Source: Topomyia yanbarensis
Taxonomy: Eukaryota > Arthropoda > Insecta > Diptera > Culicidae
NCBI RefSeq assembly: GCF_030247195.1
Contig: NC_080672.1
Span: 403,947,037-404,011,036, forward strand
Length of the DNA stretch: 64,000 nt
Direction: 5' to 3'
A program made the translations under genes and the position numbers. Below the pieces are notes generated by a model. That model saw only the letters and a list, made by a program, of their open reading frames with translations, had not been told where the DNA came from and searched no databases. The number at the start of each line of letters is the position of its first letter. Positions within the stretch are counted from its first letter, which is position 1. This document shows, in pieces, positions 11,440-25,061 of this stretch.

Positions 11440-13008
11440 GTATTTTGTTTAAAATTATACTTAGAATTACATTCTGTACTAAATTACAGTTTTGTATGTC
11501 AATTAGTATGAAATTTAAAAACATGTAAAAAGTTATTGTTAAAAAAACTTTTTTGGTGATAATTTCTGCATCATGAAATCACTTTCAAAATATTTCTTTT
11601 CTCTTTAAGTATTTGTTGACAAAATATAAAAAAAATTAGTAAAAATGGTTTTTTTCCGCAATTTGAATTTTTAACATAAATTTTTGTTTTGTGAAAAATG
11701 ACACAACATTTTTTTTCGTGCAGAAGTATTCATTCGTTCTCAGATAGTTTTACTGTATAAAATAGAGTAATCGAATAAAAAAATTGAAATTAATACTCAT
11801 AGAAAGTTATAATTGCCAGCGAAAATCATGGAGATTCATAAACCGAACACAACTGTAAAGTTTCGATCGAATCGACGATGGTCATATTTTGCGGTCGGCC
11901 GGTTTCTCATGGAATCCCTCTATAGAAAGGCAATACAATCACTCTGAAAACCGACTTTTTATTCGAGGCACGGAGAGTTGTTTCTCTTATACCATTCGAC
12001 TCAGTTCGTCGAGTTCGGCAAATGTATATGTGTGTGTGTAAGTGTGTATGTATGTATGTGACGAACAAATGCACATAGGTTACGCGGAGATAGCCTAACC
12101 GATTTTATCAAGACGGACAGTCTTGATTAATTCTATTGATTCATCCTTTTTATGAATGTCTCGCCCGTAGAAACGAAATTAAAGCAGTCAAACGTGAAGA
12201 ACCATCAAGTTAGCTGAAGTCTCACATGCAGTAGACTGCAGGATGTACGTTAATGTGACCGAGGCTCAATACGGAATTCCTAGAACCTGGTAGACGATTT
12301 TCTGCAGGTCCCATACTCTGGCTGTGTGTAATCGAGTAACTAATGTTACCAATTACGCGTTTAATATATAACTTTCCTGTTTTGTATAAGTGATAGTGAC
12401 TGATCATTGGAACTGATTGTCTAGCTCTCTTTATGACAACGGCAAAAACGATATTAGAAAATACATCATTTGATTCAACTATAAATCGAACCCCAAAACG
12501 TCATTTTTCACCTCGAATTGAACATATATTTTAAGAAGAACCACAATCCATTCTAAACATCCACCAGAAACAGTAAATTTTAATAGTTTGCATTGTGATC
12601 ATCCTTTCTGCAGCATGTCCGTCTTACCCCCACCATATGTCCATTTCACCCGCAGTCTGGATATTTCTTCGTTTTCCAGTTCTTTAAAAAATGCTACTTA
12701 TTGATTTTTGTAATATAATTCCTCTGGGCACTCCAAAGCCAACATATGGAGCTACAACATAGAGTATTATATGTTGACAAAAACATGCTCTTACTATGTT
12801 ATATTTCAGTGTATGCTTAATATGTCTGTCTTACCCCCAGTTCCCCTATTTGGTCATTCGTCAAAATCATTTTACTCGCTGTACTCTCGGTAAAACGGGA
12901 CAATTTTTATGAATTCGAATTGACCATTTTGCATTTGTCGTATAAAAAGATCATGCAATCGCTCAAAACATCGAGTTTTTAACCGAGGCCCGGAGGACCG
13001 AGTCTCAT
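11440..13008. repeat. Repeat-derived non-coding stretch
   Basis: About 11930-12150 carries an insect repeat with 'ccattcgactcagttcgtcgag', a GT/ATGT microsatellite (about 12030-12060) and 'cctaaccgatttt'. The start of a second copy ('aaccgaggcccggaggaccgagtctcat') lies at 12980-13008 and resumes at 14154 after an insertion. Two 'gtcttaccccca' words occur near 12622 and 12830. No gene seen. Confidence 0.5.
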
Positions 13009-14153
13009 CCCAGCCAGCCTTTTTGATGGTATATCCAAGTTGCAACTGAATAATACGTGTTTATATCCCACTAAAAAAGTCGCATAAAATGCAGAAAATC
13101 GGCGTATGCGTACCAAACTGGAGGCGATATACGTACATAGCTGTTGAAATTGACGATTTCTGACAACAATATACACGTTAAGCGTGATAATCTCTAGTAT
13201 AAAAGCGATTCTAGAGAATATATTTACGATTGGATATGCGAAACAATCTCACATTGTATGCGATATCCATAACTAGTATACGATTCCGGAACACGATATA
13301 CGATTAACTCTCATTTGTTGGTAAAGAAGATCAAAAACTAGGAACAGTTAATATGCACATCAATCATCTCCAACATAACAAAATACGTATAAAAGCGGGG
13401 TTTGGGGAGAAAAAAACGAATGCCGATTGTGAACAGAGGCCAAAACCCAACCCAACCCACCCAATCCATTGGGATTCTCTCTTCACATGTTAAGAAGGGA
13501 CTCGAACTTACGACATTTGGATTGTAGGGCCGGAATTACTACACAGAACTATTTTAATTCTTATAAGAGTGACAATATTTCGTAATCATATCTTATCTTC
13601 AAGTAGAGAAACGCTATTCCGATAAAAATTCGCCATATATGCAGCAATCTCATTTTAAAGATATGCGATAAGTCGTAAGTAATTTCGCGAAATCGGGATT
13701 CTTGTATGTTGTGATATATTAAGTCGTATCTAACTTTTTGAAGTCATTGTGATGTATATCGATGTCGTAGATATGCTTATGTTTCTTAGTGACTATTCAC
13801 CCACATATAATAAAGACCACAGTGACTTTATTGTGTTGTTTATCAGACATTGATCGAAGTAAAATACGATCATATATATGGAAAAATACGATTTTAAATG
13901 ATTTAAATATTTGTAGTTATATGAATATTGTCAGCGTTGTCAGCGCTCTGCGACCAGCTCCGATCGAACACGATTTATCTAGAATATCAATGCGATTTTG
14001 AATGAAAGGTCGTATTCAAATTATGTTTCGAGTAATATGCGATCGTAAATCAATTTCTGCGGACTAAATTCGACTGTCGTAACGATTTTGACTCTTTGTA
14101 GACATCATTAGGAGTCTTCTTCTACATTGTTGTACGATTTGTGGTTTGCTGGG
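13009..14153. mobile_element. 1.1-kb insertion with CCCAGC/GCTGGG ends
   Basis: The repeat phrase expected as 'gtctcatataccattcgactcag' (seen nearly intact at 11990-12005) is split. It reads gtctcat up to 13008 and resumes atgtaccaatcgactcag at 14154. The inserted 1,145 bp start CCCAGCC and end GCTGGG and appear flanked by a 2-bp AT duplication. The interior is AT-rich and has many tacg/cgta words. No long open frame, so non-autonomous. Confidence 0.6.
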
Positions 14154-14280
14154 ATGTACCAATCGACTCAGCTCGACGAGATCGGAAAAGATCTGTGTGT
14201 ATGTGGCAAATAATGTCACCGCTGTTTCTCAGAGACCGATTTGCATTGCTTGTTATAAATTTTTTATTGATCGGACACCA
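14154..14280. repeat. Right half of the interrupted repeat
   Basis: It continues the repeat broken at 13008: 'atcgactcagctcgacgagatcgg', then a 'tgtgtgtatgtgg' stretch, matching the order in the 11930-12150 copy. Confidence 0.5.
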
Positions 14281-17200
14281 CAGGTTCCAGAGTTACGGGT
14301 TGAAGAATGCATTCACAGCAAATTCTCACATATATTGGACCACCGCATACCAAAATAAGTTAATAAGAAGACACCATTGAACTATTGCCGATTAAGCTAA
14401 TTAAGTATGACATATTTTTTGTTTCAAGTGTTTCAGTGTCGACACGTAACGCATAAGTTCGTGGAAGGAGAACCATTGTATATTGGTGTTCTATGAATGT
14501 AAGATATATCCTCAATTATATCGAACATAATCAGCCATGGAATCATAGTGTGGAGAAATGAAAATGGCATAATTGTTCCATTAGGTGGGTTAAAATAGAT
14601 TTTTATATGGTAATGGTGTTTCATGGCTTAATTCCGTTGAAAACATTAACAGTGGGGGTGAAATTTGGCAATGACTATGGGGGTGTTATAGACTTATCGT
14701 TTGCTCGGGTTCACTTCGATTTTGGTCGACCTTGAAAGTTGAGAAAATCGCGAAGCAAATTTTCGAACTTAACCCGAACGCACTGAATCTGTGTGTGTTG
14801 TTAGCTTCTGAATTATTGTTAATCATATTCCTATATACTGTTCTGAACGATGTCCTAATTACAAACAACTGCAACCAAAAAAAGCTAATTTATTCAATAG
14901 ACTGCTTTGATTGATATATCTTATGAACATTTTAAATGCTTAGATTATCACCACTCACGCCGCATACAATAACACTCAAGTCGTTTATACACGGCTTTTT
15001 AACGTAGTTTTTCATTTCATTGACTTTGAAGCAAACGAAAAAAATGGTGTGTTTCTCACGCGGTACGTTTTTCCACATAAAAAGCAACTGGGTGTATAAA
15101 ATTAGATTAAACAAGAGATTAAACGTCAACTTCAATGTCAGTCCTGCTAGCGCGTGAAGGTATCGTGACTCAAACGTACAGTCTTAGGTTTTTGAACTAC
15201 AAGTCCCACTTTTGGGTACAAATCGAGGAGGACATCTTTGTCATTCAGTTTGACCAATCCACACTCACATATCGGGCAATCGCTGCGAAACCACTTCGAC
15301 TCTCAGGCAAGATCAAGATCGCTGGCGTTTGCTTCCGAGGAACACCCACACGCAATGGCAACGGTTCCTCGATATTGAAGATTGGCAGGAGTTTACATAC
15401 TGTTGCGCACAAAATTAAATTTGCATGAAACGGGTGGCATCATAACTTATTCCACGATACATTGGCATGAAAAGGTGAGGGTGAATGCAATTCTTTTTCA
15501 TTGCGACCAAGTGACACGTTGTTAACCTTTCGGAAGTGTTATTTGTTATTGGTGAAAAAGTTCAATGAATTTGATATGAGCTATAGGATGTTTGCTCTTG
15601 ACACTTTATTACGTTCCATTTTCAGAATTGCGGATGTTGTTCGAAACTGTTTATGTTTCAACTGAACCGAACAAGAAATAGATTGAGTTTACATGTAAAC
15701 ATTTTGTCAGATATTCATTTTCCAAAAATGTTTTGTATTTTTGTCTGCGTTCCAACTTAAGCTCCTACTGAACTAATTGGTCCAAATGGTCTACGCTTCT
15801 GGCTGCTACCAGCCCTAGAAAGCACGACTGCTTGAGCAACTTGGAAGTGTCGAAACCTGGTATTGTATTCACCCTGAAGTTATTTTTAATATGCTCGCAT
15901 AGGCATTAATTTCGTGCAACTTATGCGTCTGTTTACATGTTTACCGTAGGGTTGTTTGTATAAAAAACCAACTAAATTAAACTCAAACCCTGCAGACAGA
16001 TTAACTGCAGGCAGGGAAAGAGATCTTGTTGTCGGTTGCACGTGGATCCAACTTTTGGAAATCAGTGCTTGTAAAGTTGTGAAAATAGCGCGCAAATTTC
16101 GAAACATGCCGCGAGCTTGTTTTTCGAGACAATTGAAGACAATTCACTGAAGCGACACACCACTCTAGGGAACGGTTGATTATTGCACACATATCCACTC
16201 TACACTCGAGCCGAATTGATGCTTTCAGCGTGTAAACAGTGCGAAGAGAGCGCATAAAGAGCGCTGCTTTATTTTTTATTATTGCCTGTGATGATACTAA
16301 AGTGCTATTATTTTTTTTTGTAACACCACTTCCGACTGTATCACCGCGAAGTACCCTTCATCCAGTCCTAATGTCTGAGCGTTCGTTTCGACTGGCTGGC
16401 TGACTGACTGTGGTATAGGCTCATAAGTTACGCCGCACATATTTACACGCGCATTGCATCGGAAAAGTGTGAGGATCTGTTTTGAATACGCGGAAGATGG
16501 AGCCGTCAGAAACGCATGTTATTATCACTATTATTACTACGATTTGAACGCTGATTACCGCTCGTTACCGGCGAAAGTGAGAGCGGGATGCAAGTGATTC
16601 AACATACCATAAACAGCGTCTCAGCGGCTCTGTATATCGGTTTTGATTTGTAAATAGTTGGGATGGGGGGCCACAGCTACTATGGGTAGACAACCAGGCA
16701 GTAATGGTATGAATCCGGAACGAGGGCTCATTATGGATAGAAAAAAGGCAATTCGCCGTTATCTGGTGTGCTCGTTGCTGGTCTTACGCAATTGGGAGTT
16801 TTTATGAATATTGCTCAGGGTTGTAGCATCGATGGCAATGCTAAGTAAACACAGACTAGTTAACGATGAGGTTGCGGGTGATCTTTGATCAAATTACACT
16901 AAATCTCCACGACCGTAAATGTAGTTCCCGCCATACACAAAAACAAACAAACCTATTCTTAAATTTCAAAATAAATCCGACGGTCAATTTCGGAGTCTAT
17001 AAAAGTTACACCCACAGAAATTCAGTTTTATTTATACAGATGGGTCTACTTGAGAAAATATTCCACAACGAAACATACATTTACAATAAAATATGACCCG
17101 ACGATTTAAGACGTTTTCGTCCAGCGAATGGTGATAAAAGAAATTTTAATTCAAAACATGTAGATTTCGTTACGTAAAGGAACCAGAATCTTGCGTAATG

Positions 17201-18220
17201 GCATGACAACCTTGCGCAGGAGAAATTAAATTCACCTGCACTAGAACAAGAACACTTCCCCCCTGCCGACTACATCGAGTTCATCCTTGTTTCGATGGCA
17301 CCCGCTATGCGCCTCTACCGTTCTCATTGAATCCATGCCATAAAAACACACCACCATGATTATGTCAAACGATGTCAAATGATCGTTTTCGTCGGTTTAT
17401 TTTTTCTGTTGTTTTTTTATGTCTCATTCACTTGTGGCAGCAGCAGCAGCAGCACGCGCACGTCAATGAATAATATCAACTTATCTGCGGGCTGGGAAAA
17501 TTCTGACACTGACAGCAGGCTTTCGCACATTTGCATACAATCGAGAGGAGGAGTATCAAAGAAGCATCAGTGGCTCGTAATGAGCGAATCCCACGCAGTC
17601 TGGCAGACCGTTTACCGACCGATAGCGCCATTGTATTGCTGGAGCTGAACCGCGCCATTCGTAGATTCGAGACGGCAATTAATGTGATTTGATGAATGGC
17701 GTAGCACACAAAAAATTTACCTTAAAAATTGAAATGAAATCAGGTCGAATAACTCTTTCGTTTCAGAGTGAACCCAACGGAGAGATTGCGTCTTACCCTC
17801 AGTGGGGGCCCTATGATTAGTGCTGGGTTTTGATGCATGAAAAAGCAATTTAGACAAATGAAATTTGGTTCGTCCGGTTAAATGGTTTGGCTGAATGCAA
17901 TTTTTTTAAAAATCATTTGCTATACCTACGGAAAGATCGCGGTTCAGGTTGTTGCGTTCGCTATACTGAGAAATAGTGTTAATTTCGCTATTTTCGCGCA
18001 TTTGGTGCCATTTGAACTCACACTAATGCTATGTTTTTGGAGAAAGTCCAAACTTATTAAAAAGTTGATGTAATTTTATGTCAGTTATTCGTTTATTTTC
18101 AAATTTTTGTGTGGACGTTTTTTTATCTGGCCAGTTGAAACCAATATTTGACGCTGGTCTTCGTCATATGATCGAACCCAGGAGGTATTTTCTGGTTGTA
18201 AGCTACACGGCATATTAGTT
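14281..18220. other. No gene recognised
   Basis: Frames do not exceed 97 codons and carry no recognisable domain. A 17379-17648 frame looks signal-peptide-like but its Ser run comes from a (CAG)5 repeat near 17440, and it lacks support. 'gttaacctttcggaag' at about 15523 resembles one end of the TTAA element at 54620. This stretch could hold regulatory DNA or introns of a gene outside the window, which cannot be decided here. Confidence 0.4.
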
Positions 18221-18224
18221 ATTT

Positions 18225-18340
18225 GCATGAACATGAGTATGATGATCGTACACTTCGTAGTTGCTACTCCGGGATTAACAAGAACCAGCAAAATTGCACA
18301 GAGAAATAATGAAAGGAGCCTGGGAGTAACTATCCATCCT
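18225..18340. repeat. Dispersed repeat fragment, copy 2
   Basis: CGTAGTTGCTACTCCG at 18256-18271, followed by 'aagaacca', repeats the segment at about 1177. See that entry. Confidence 0.45.
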
Positions 18341-18559
18341 CAATGTGCACGTTTCGAGAGTTCTATACTACAAATTTTACATCATTAGGAAAATTTTGGA
18401 CACCCGCCCGCTTTGCTTAAAGTTTTTGACATTGGTACTATGGGGAAATATGGGGAAAATGTATTAGATTCTGTATCTTTTGCAATAGCATTCAGCATGT
18501 CAATGGAAATAGTTCCATTTCTCGAAAAATACAGAATGTTGGAGTTTTTGGACAATTTA

Positions 18560-18821
18560 ACCCCAAAAATCTCCTATTCTTAATACTCATTCTGCTCTAT
18601 GCTGCAAATCATACATATATTGCAGTGTTTCTAATGTGAAAAAATCGCAGCAATCGAATGGTATCTTTGCAACCTGTGTCAGAATGCGAGAAGTTGGAGT
18701 TCTAGGGCATTTGGTTAATCATATCAAATTCCATTATTTCCTCGAGCATGCAAACTCTTAGGCACAAAATGGAAATAAATTCGTTACCGGTAAAAGTCAG
18801 AAACATCAGATTTTTGAATCA
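18560..18821. repeat. Dispersed AT-rich repeat, shared with 60830-61050
   Basis: Shared ordered blocks: 'attctgctct(a/g)tgctgcaaatcat', 'ttgcagtgtttctaatgtgaaa' against 'ttgc...ttctattgtgaaa', 'caatcgaatggtatctttgcaacct' against 'aatctaacgggacatttgcgacct', and 'gtcagaatgcg' against 'gtcgtaatacg'. Both copies are strongly decayed. This copy runs into the assembly gap. Confidence 0.5.
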
Positions 18822-19321
18822 NNNNNNNNNNNNNNNNNNNNNNNNNNNNNNNNNNNNNNNNNNNNNNNNNNNNNNNNNNNNNNNNNNNNNNNNNNNNNNN
18901 NNNNNNNNNNNNNNNNNNNNNNNNNNNNNNNNNNNNNNNNNNNNNNNNNNNNNNNNNNNNNNNNNNNNNNNNNNNNNNNNNNNNNNNNNNNNNNNNNNNN
19001 NNNNNNNNNNNNNNNNNNNNNNNNNNNNNNNNNNNNNNNNNNNNNNNNNNNNNNNNNNNNNNNNNNNNNNNNNNNNNNNNNNNNNNNNNNNNNNNNNNNN
19101 NNNNNNNNNNNNNNNNNNNNNNNNNNNNNNNNNNNNNNNNNNNNNNNNNNNNNNNNNNNNNNNNNNNNNNNNNNNNNNNNNNNNNNNNNNNNNNNNNNNN
19201 NNNNNNNNNNNNNNNNNNNNNNNNNNNNNNNNNNNNNNNNNNNNNNNNNNNNNNNNNNNNNNNNNNNNNNNNNNNNNNNNNNNNNNNNNNNNNNNNNNNN
19301 NNNNNNNNNNNNNNNNNNNNN
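18822..19321. other. Assembly gap, 500 N
   Basis: Exactly 500 N, the same length as the other two gaps, so it is a placeholder of unknown true size. Confidence 0.98.
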
Positions 19322-21177
19322 ATACTAATTTTGATGTTAAGTTGCCAAAGAGCAACGATTTTGGCTCGAAAAATAAATCTACACTTTGTATACGGTTTTT
19401 AAATAAAATTGTTCCAAATAGAATATTTTACGACTTTGCAGAAGACCTCAATCATTTAAACAAAATTAGATTTTTTTTTGGTTGAAGGATTCTTCTTCAG
19501 TTTGACCAATAAGGTTAGATTCACAAATTCATAATAGTGGAAATACCTATTTGAGGCCTTAGTCAACATTAGAGAACCTAGGTGTCCTTGGAAGAATATT
19601 CACAATATAATTTTCCAATTTCTATTTTTTATATGGTTGAAGTCTTCAGCAAAATTGTAGATTATTAGATATCGAACATTTTTGTTGAAAATACCATACA
19701 CATACTGTAGATTTATTGTTGAGCCGAAATCGTTGTTCTTTGACAGTTTAACTTAAAAATTTCCATTTAAAAAAAATCGTGTTTTAACCAGAGGTGGGTA
19801 AGAAAACCAACCGGTACGTACATTCACTGGTATGGTTCCCAAAATCTCAACACGTGTAAACGAGTGATGCACATCATATTCGGTTTGGATTTCGTTCACA
19901 CGGTAAACGAAAGAAAAACCTCCACCGAGTCTCAGTTTATAAAACCAAACCGAGCCACTCAGCACCGTTTACATGTGTGTACGAATTTCAACTTGTGTTG
20001 ATGTATTCTCAGCAGCGGTTTCGGTTTGGCTTTAGAAAACCGAGCCTGGTTTTTCTGTACGCTTCGGTTGAAAGAAGAAGCAGTAAATTCGTCTGCAGTG
20101 CTGCCGAATAGACAACTGACTTGAGTTCAATTAGTTGTTGAGAGTCAATGGGGTAATATCGAAATGGCTGGTTCTGAGCAGTTGTTAAATGTTCAAAAAT
20201 TGATGTTTGTTTCAATGCTGAACCATGAAATGTAGATATGTTTGATTTGGCAAAGTTGTCTAGAGCATACAAATTGATGTTAATGTCAAAATGTTTAAAT
20301 TGAAATTAAAGAAAACAATGAAATCAGCGATGTCAATAAAATAACAAAAACAATAAAATCAATTAAATTAATGAAATCAATAAAATTAATGAAATCAATT
20401 AAACATGACTTGAATCACTTGAAACTTCACATTAACACTCAATGCATTCAAAGTGGCCTGTATTTATATCGCCAATAGTCGTATCAATGAGATCTAATCC
20501 ACGTCTGGTTGCGCTGGTTAGGCGATTCTCGAATAATCTCGAGCACACACTCGCATTTTGTATACATATATCCTTATTATTACTGCTACAGCAACCAACT
20601 AACGAATAGCAAAAACACTTTTATTTTATAGACCGCCGTTAAACATTAAGTTTCTTTAAGGAATAAATATTTCTGGCGATACCAGTCGATGTGTGTATGT
20701 AAATCTACTGCAGAACAATTAAATTTTTAAATAATAATATAAATATTTGAATAAAAAAATTGTTCACGTTGTGTCCAATCACGAAGTTGTCTGTCTCATT
20801 GCAACAAAACATGTAAAACGACCTTCAATCATTAATGTGGATATTAATCCACAATGTAACCATAATCATCATGAATAGGCCGCCATTTTGAATTTCTAAT
20901 TTACGACGCAATTCAAGTTTCGTTTCCTTGGAAATATATGCCTATTTAAATATGCATGCTTTTTAATGTTAAATCGTCGTGAAAATAATACCATATTGGG
21001 ATGCAAAATGACGACGAATAACAATTTTTCATCTCTACACAACTTTTCGATATCAAAAATACCTTTGTTTCATGATATTTTTTGCCATTAAAACGTTATT
21101 GTATACCAGTAGTATTGAATATAGCTCGCCATTTCAAATTTTAAATGACGGCAGGAAATCAATTTGCGATCTTTTGA

Positions 21178-21690
<513 letters not shown>

Positions 21691-22399
21691 TTTCTTATAT
21701 TTAAAATGTCCATGTCGCGTGATTCTAGATGACAGAATATCTTGAATATACCGTCATCTTAAATTTTGATTTGCTATCGTAGGTATAAAAATAGCGGAGG
21801 CTACTAAATTTCCTTTCACTTTCGATTTTTGGGCAGTTTCCCATACCAAACATACCCATATTGCAAACTTCCTCATGTTAAATCATTATAAAAATGCCGC
21901 AATATTGAGTTAAGGAACTCTATTTATGACCACGAACATAATTTATTTGAACAGAAATATGTTTAAAGGCATTTTTTTCAATTACGGAAAAAATACCTTA
22001 TATTATACCCAAAAGAAATTTGTTTAGAATTCTTAATAAAAATACTAGCAGCACTAGCATAGCCGATAAACATCAACCCGAATACACAACCGAAGTTTGG
22101 TTTCGTTATTCTCGTATTTCCTTCCCATACTCGTGCACCGGTAAACGAAAATCAAAACCAAACCGCGGTGCTGTGTAAACGAAACTCGGTTTGGTTTTCG
22201 GGTCTCGTATGAACACAACCAGCGATAAGACCGCACACAAAGGAAACATAAACACTTGTGGAAATTTGGTTTTCCGTACCGGTACTCAACCGGTATTTTC
22301 CCACCTCTGATTGTAACCGTAATTGATCAACTCTATATGCTCAATATACACTTCTAAGTGGATATAAAAAATAACATTTTCTTAATTGCTAATAATGTA

Positions 22400-24120
22400 T
22401 ATAAATTAAAAATAATTTAAACACATTTTATGTTATGAAGCGTCATATATCAATGGTCACCTAAACAATGAGTCCCACTATATCCTGTTGCTAGTAATAT
22501 TTAATTTATTCTTGGAATAAGAGAGTATAGGAATAGCCAAAGTTTCGCTGAAAATTGTGCAAATTTAGATGGAAAATAGTTTTAGAAGTCAATACATTGA
22601 TTTAACAGCCTTGGTTCCTTTAACAAAAAAATGTATTTTAACTATCCCTGCTAGTTAGTAGGCCGAAAAACTAATTTTAGATCATATTTGCAAAAAACAG
22701 CAATTTCCTCTCAAATTAGGTCTGATGTCTAAGTTGGTGTAGGCGTCAATATTCTAAAAAAAGTATTTGATTTTTTTTGCTCCGATACTCTGCTGCTAAT
22801 CATAAAAGTTTTTATTTGCAAAATTGCATAATAATATTGTGAATATATTGTACGCAGAAATGCCGGGTATGGGACGGGTAATCGGACGCCATGCTCCACC
22901 CGAACTTGCCAAATCGAACACGACACCCTACCGATTGACACGATAGACATATAGCGAAAACCAAAGAAGAATCGGTATTAGGAGAAATTCTTGCGTCGGT
23001 GTAAGCTAGATTCACCGCCTGGATCTAGACTGAGTTGACAGCAACGAGACACCACAAGTTGCCGGGGAACCAACGAACCGGACGCCCCACCCTGCCGGAA
23101 TCGCCGAACTGACCTCGGCACTCGGCTGGTTGGCTCGGTTTCGGGAGAACTTCTCTCGCCGAGGAACTTTCCGTCGCAGCAGGGTTGCCAAAATTAAATC
23201 TGTATTTTTGTCCTAAAAAATCTTTTCATCTGTATTTACTCTTCGAAAAATCTGTGTTTATATCTGTATTGAATCAGTTGAGTCGTTTAACCTTTTGCTG
23301 GATTATCTATCGAAGATATTAATTCCTGTGGTTTAAATCAGTCAAGGAAGGACCTGTTTACATTTTCATAAAGAAACATTACAAATCGTTCTGATATTTT
23401 ACATCCAGAAACTTGAACTTTATCGAACTTGCACAATGGAAAATGATTTTCTTCTTCATTTAATGACTTTTTTGATATATAATGTTATATACATTAAGTT
23501 AGCCAATGTAGCTGTCGAATTTGCGGACAAAAAATGAGAAATAACAAAGTCACAAGAGCATCACAATTAACGTTTCTGGAAGTAGACTTCAGCCAGGCGT
23601 TTGCTGGGTGCTAACCTGAGTGCACTACAAACTTTTACCTTTCAGAATGAGTGACCACTCTCAAAAATGAAGATATATTTTAATGTAGAGGGCTAATCTG
23701 AGAGACACAGAGAGGAATTATTACTAAAAATGAAAAAAATATTTCTAAAAATAGTTTTTGTAGCATCATTTTTCAAAAATCTGTATATCAGTACATACAG
23801 GCAAAAATCTGTATATCTGTGCATACAGATTCTTGGTCTGAAAATGGCTGAAATTCTGTATAAATACAGATTATTCTGTATTTTTGGTAACCCTGCATCG
23901 CAGTAGGCTAGGTCCATCGTCGGGGACTAGACCGAGTAATTTGCGAACAAGTCGGGAGTTCAACGAGGAAGTGGCAAAAGTGAGCCGGAGGACTCAGTAC
24001 ATTAGACAGTGAGAAGTTTGCCGCCCAGATTGTTCTTGTAGGGGAAGATCACTAATTCTTGACCCACAGCTAGCTGTTCGACTGCCATGCAGAAACTGCC
24101 AGTCTGTGTATGGTCGTGTC
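22400..24120. repeat. Repeat family R, left-arm copy
   Basis: This block mirrors 49200-51420 in the right arm. Its parts reappear in the opposite relative orientation at 52000-52065 plus 53915-54322. Its AT-rich half includes GTCACCTAAACAATGAGTCC (22457). Its GC-rich half has diverged subrepeats of the form 'gtctagacccaggcggtgaatctagc.tac.ccgacg'. A hAT MITE interrupts it at 23180. No intact coding frame; origin unknown. Confidence 0.6.
23180..23895. mobile_element. hAT-type MITE, 716 bp, present only in the left arm
   Basis: Ends CAGGGTTGCCAAAATT and, inverted, CAGGGTTACCAAAAAT are flanked by CGTCGCAG (23172-23179) and CATCGCAG (23896-23903), an 8-bp target duplication with one mismatch. 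At the mirrored place the right arm has one uninterrupted CTGCGACG (49392-49399), an empty site. The interior is AT-rich with several 'atctgtat' words and no open frame. Confidence 0.85.
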
Positions 24121-24651
24121 GAGGAGGGTTGAAACAGTTTTTTGTTTTTATTAGATAAAAGAAAAACTGTCGTTCGATAATTGCTTATTTTTAAAATTCT
24201 GACTTGTGTTTATGATTCATCAAATTAACTCAGAATAAATGGTACAAATCAATAACAAATCATCAATATATTGACGAGCTAAATCGAATGGTATATGACT
24301 TTTTTTAAGGCGTTATATGTTGAGATGCGTGATAAAGGGGGAAGTTTGAATTTTTATAAAGGAATGTAACCATATTTTTATTTTATACTCGTTATACGTC
24401 TAGCGTAGTACAATGTATATTAATGACTGTCGAAGTTAAACCAATTTCCGCAAAACGTGATTTTTTTGCCGTGACTACGATTCCAGTCCAGCAGCTCAAC
24501 TGAAAGCATAGAATTAAAACAATTTTATTAGTATAGGGACTTGTGTTCCCTTGAACTATTAAATATTTTTTGTGGTCGTTTTCTTCCAAAGATCCATTAT
24601 TTTTAACTGAACAAAATTATTACAAAAACATAACATTGATATGAAAATTTT

Positions 24652-25061
24652 ACGTCCTTTAAGTTTTTCGTTATTCGGAAGATGAACCCAAGCTGTCTTG
24701 AAGCCGTTAGTGCCGAATCCATGATGACTCCGAGATCCTTGACATTAGAGTGTCTTGGAATACTCGAGTCGAAGAGATGGTAGTTAAACTGAATCGGATG
24801 GCGTTTCCGCGTGAACGTAACGATTGAGCATTTGCTCGGGTTTAAAACCATTCTGTTTAGATCACACCACGTACTAAAGCTGTCCAGTTGCCTTTGAAGA
24901 AGCTCGGCATCGGTTTTATCCCGTACTTGTTGAAAAAAATTCATGTTGTCGGCAAAAGAAAGGCGGGGTCCTTGTAATTTGATGTTGACGTCATTAAAGT
25001 AGAGGAGGAATATCACTGGACCGAGATGGCTTCCTTGTGGCATGCCGGATGTAGCGCCAAC
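24652..25061 (-). pseudogene. LINE reverse-transcriptase fragment (I/Jockey group)
   Basis: The minus-strand frame (stop-free from about 25061 to 24603) contains the RT block GMPQGSHLGPVIFLLYFNDV, then LSFADNMNFFQQV (the position of the FADD/YADD catalytic box, with Asn in place of the second Asp), and further on NRMVLNPSKCSIVTFTRKR and KDLGVIMDS. These belong to the RT palm and thumb of non-LTR retrotransposons. Only about 140 of the roughly 900 or more ORF2 residues remain: no endonuclease, no N-terminal RT, no 3' tail. The right arm has unrelated DNA (about 48172-48652) at this place. Confidence 0.85.

Noticed and set aside
17379..17648. 89-codon frame with a signal-peptide-like start (MIVFVGLFFLLFFYVSF)
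   Set aside because: The Ser run following it comes from a (CAG)5 repeat. No cleavage context, domain or promoter was seen, and the hydrophobic start is easily produced by T-rich DNA.
18748..19485. Long frames across runs of N, here and at 36197-36908 and 57398-58256
   Set aside because: The frames are open only because N has no stops. Only the part at 58001-58256 belongs to a supported exon.
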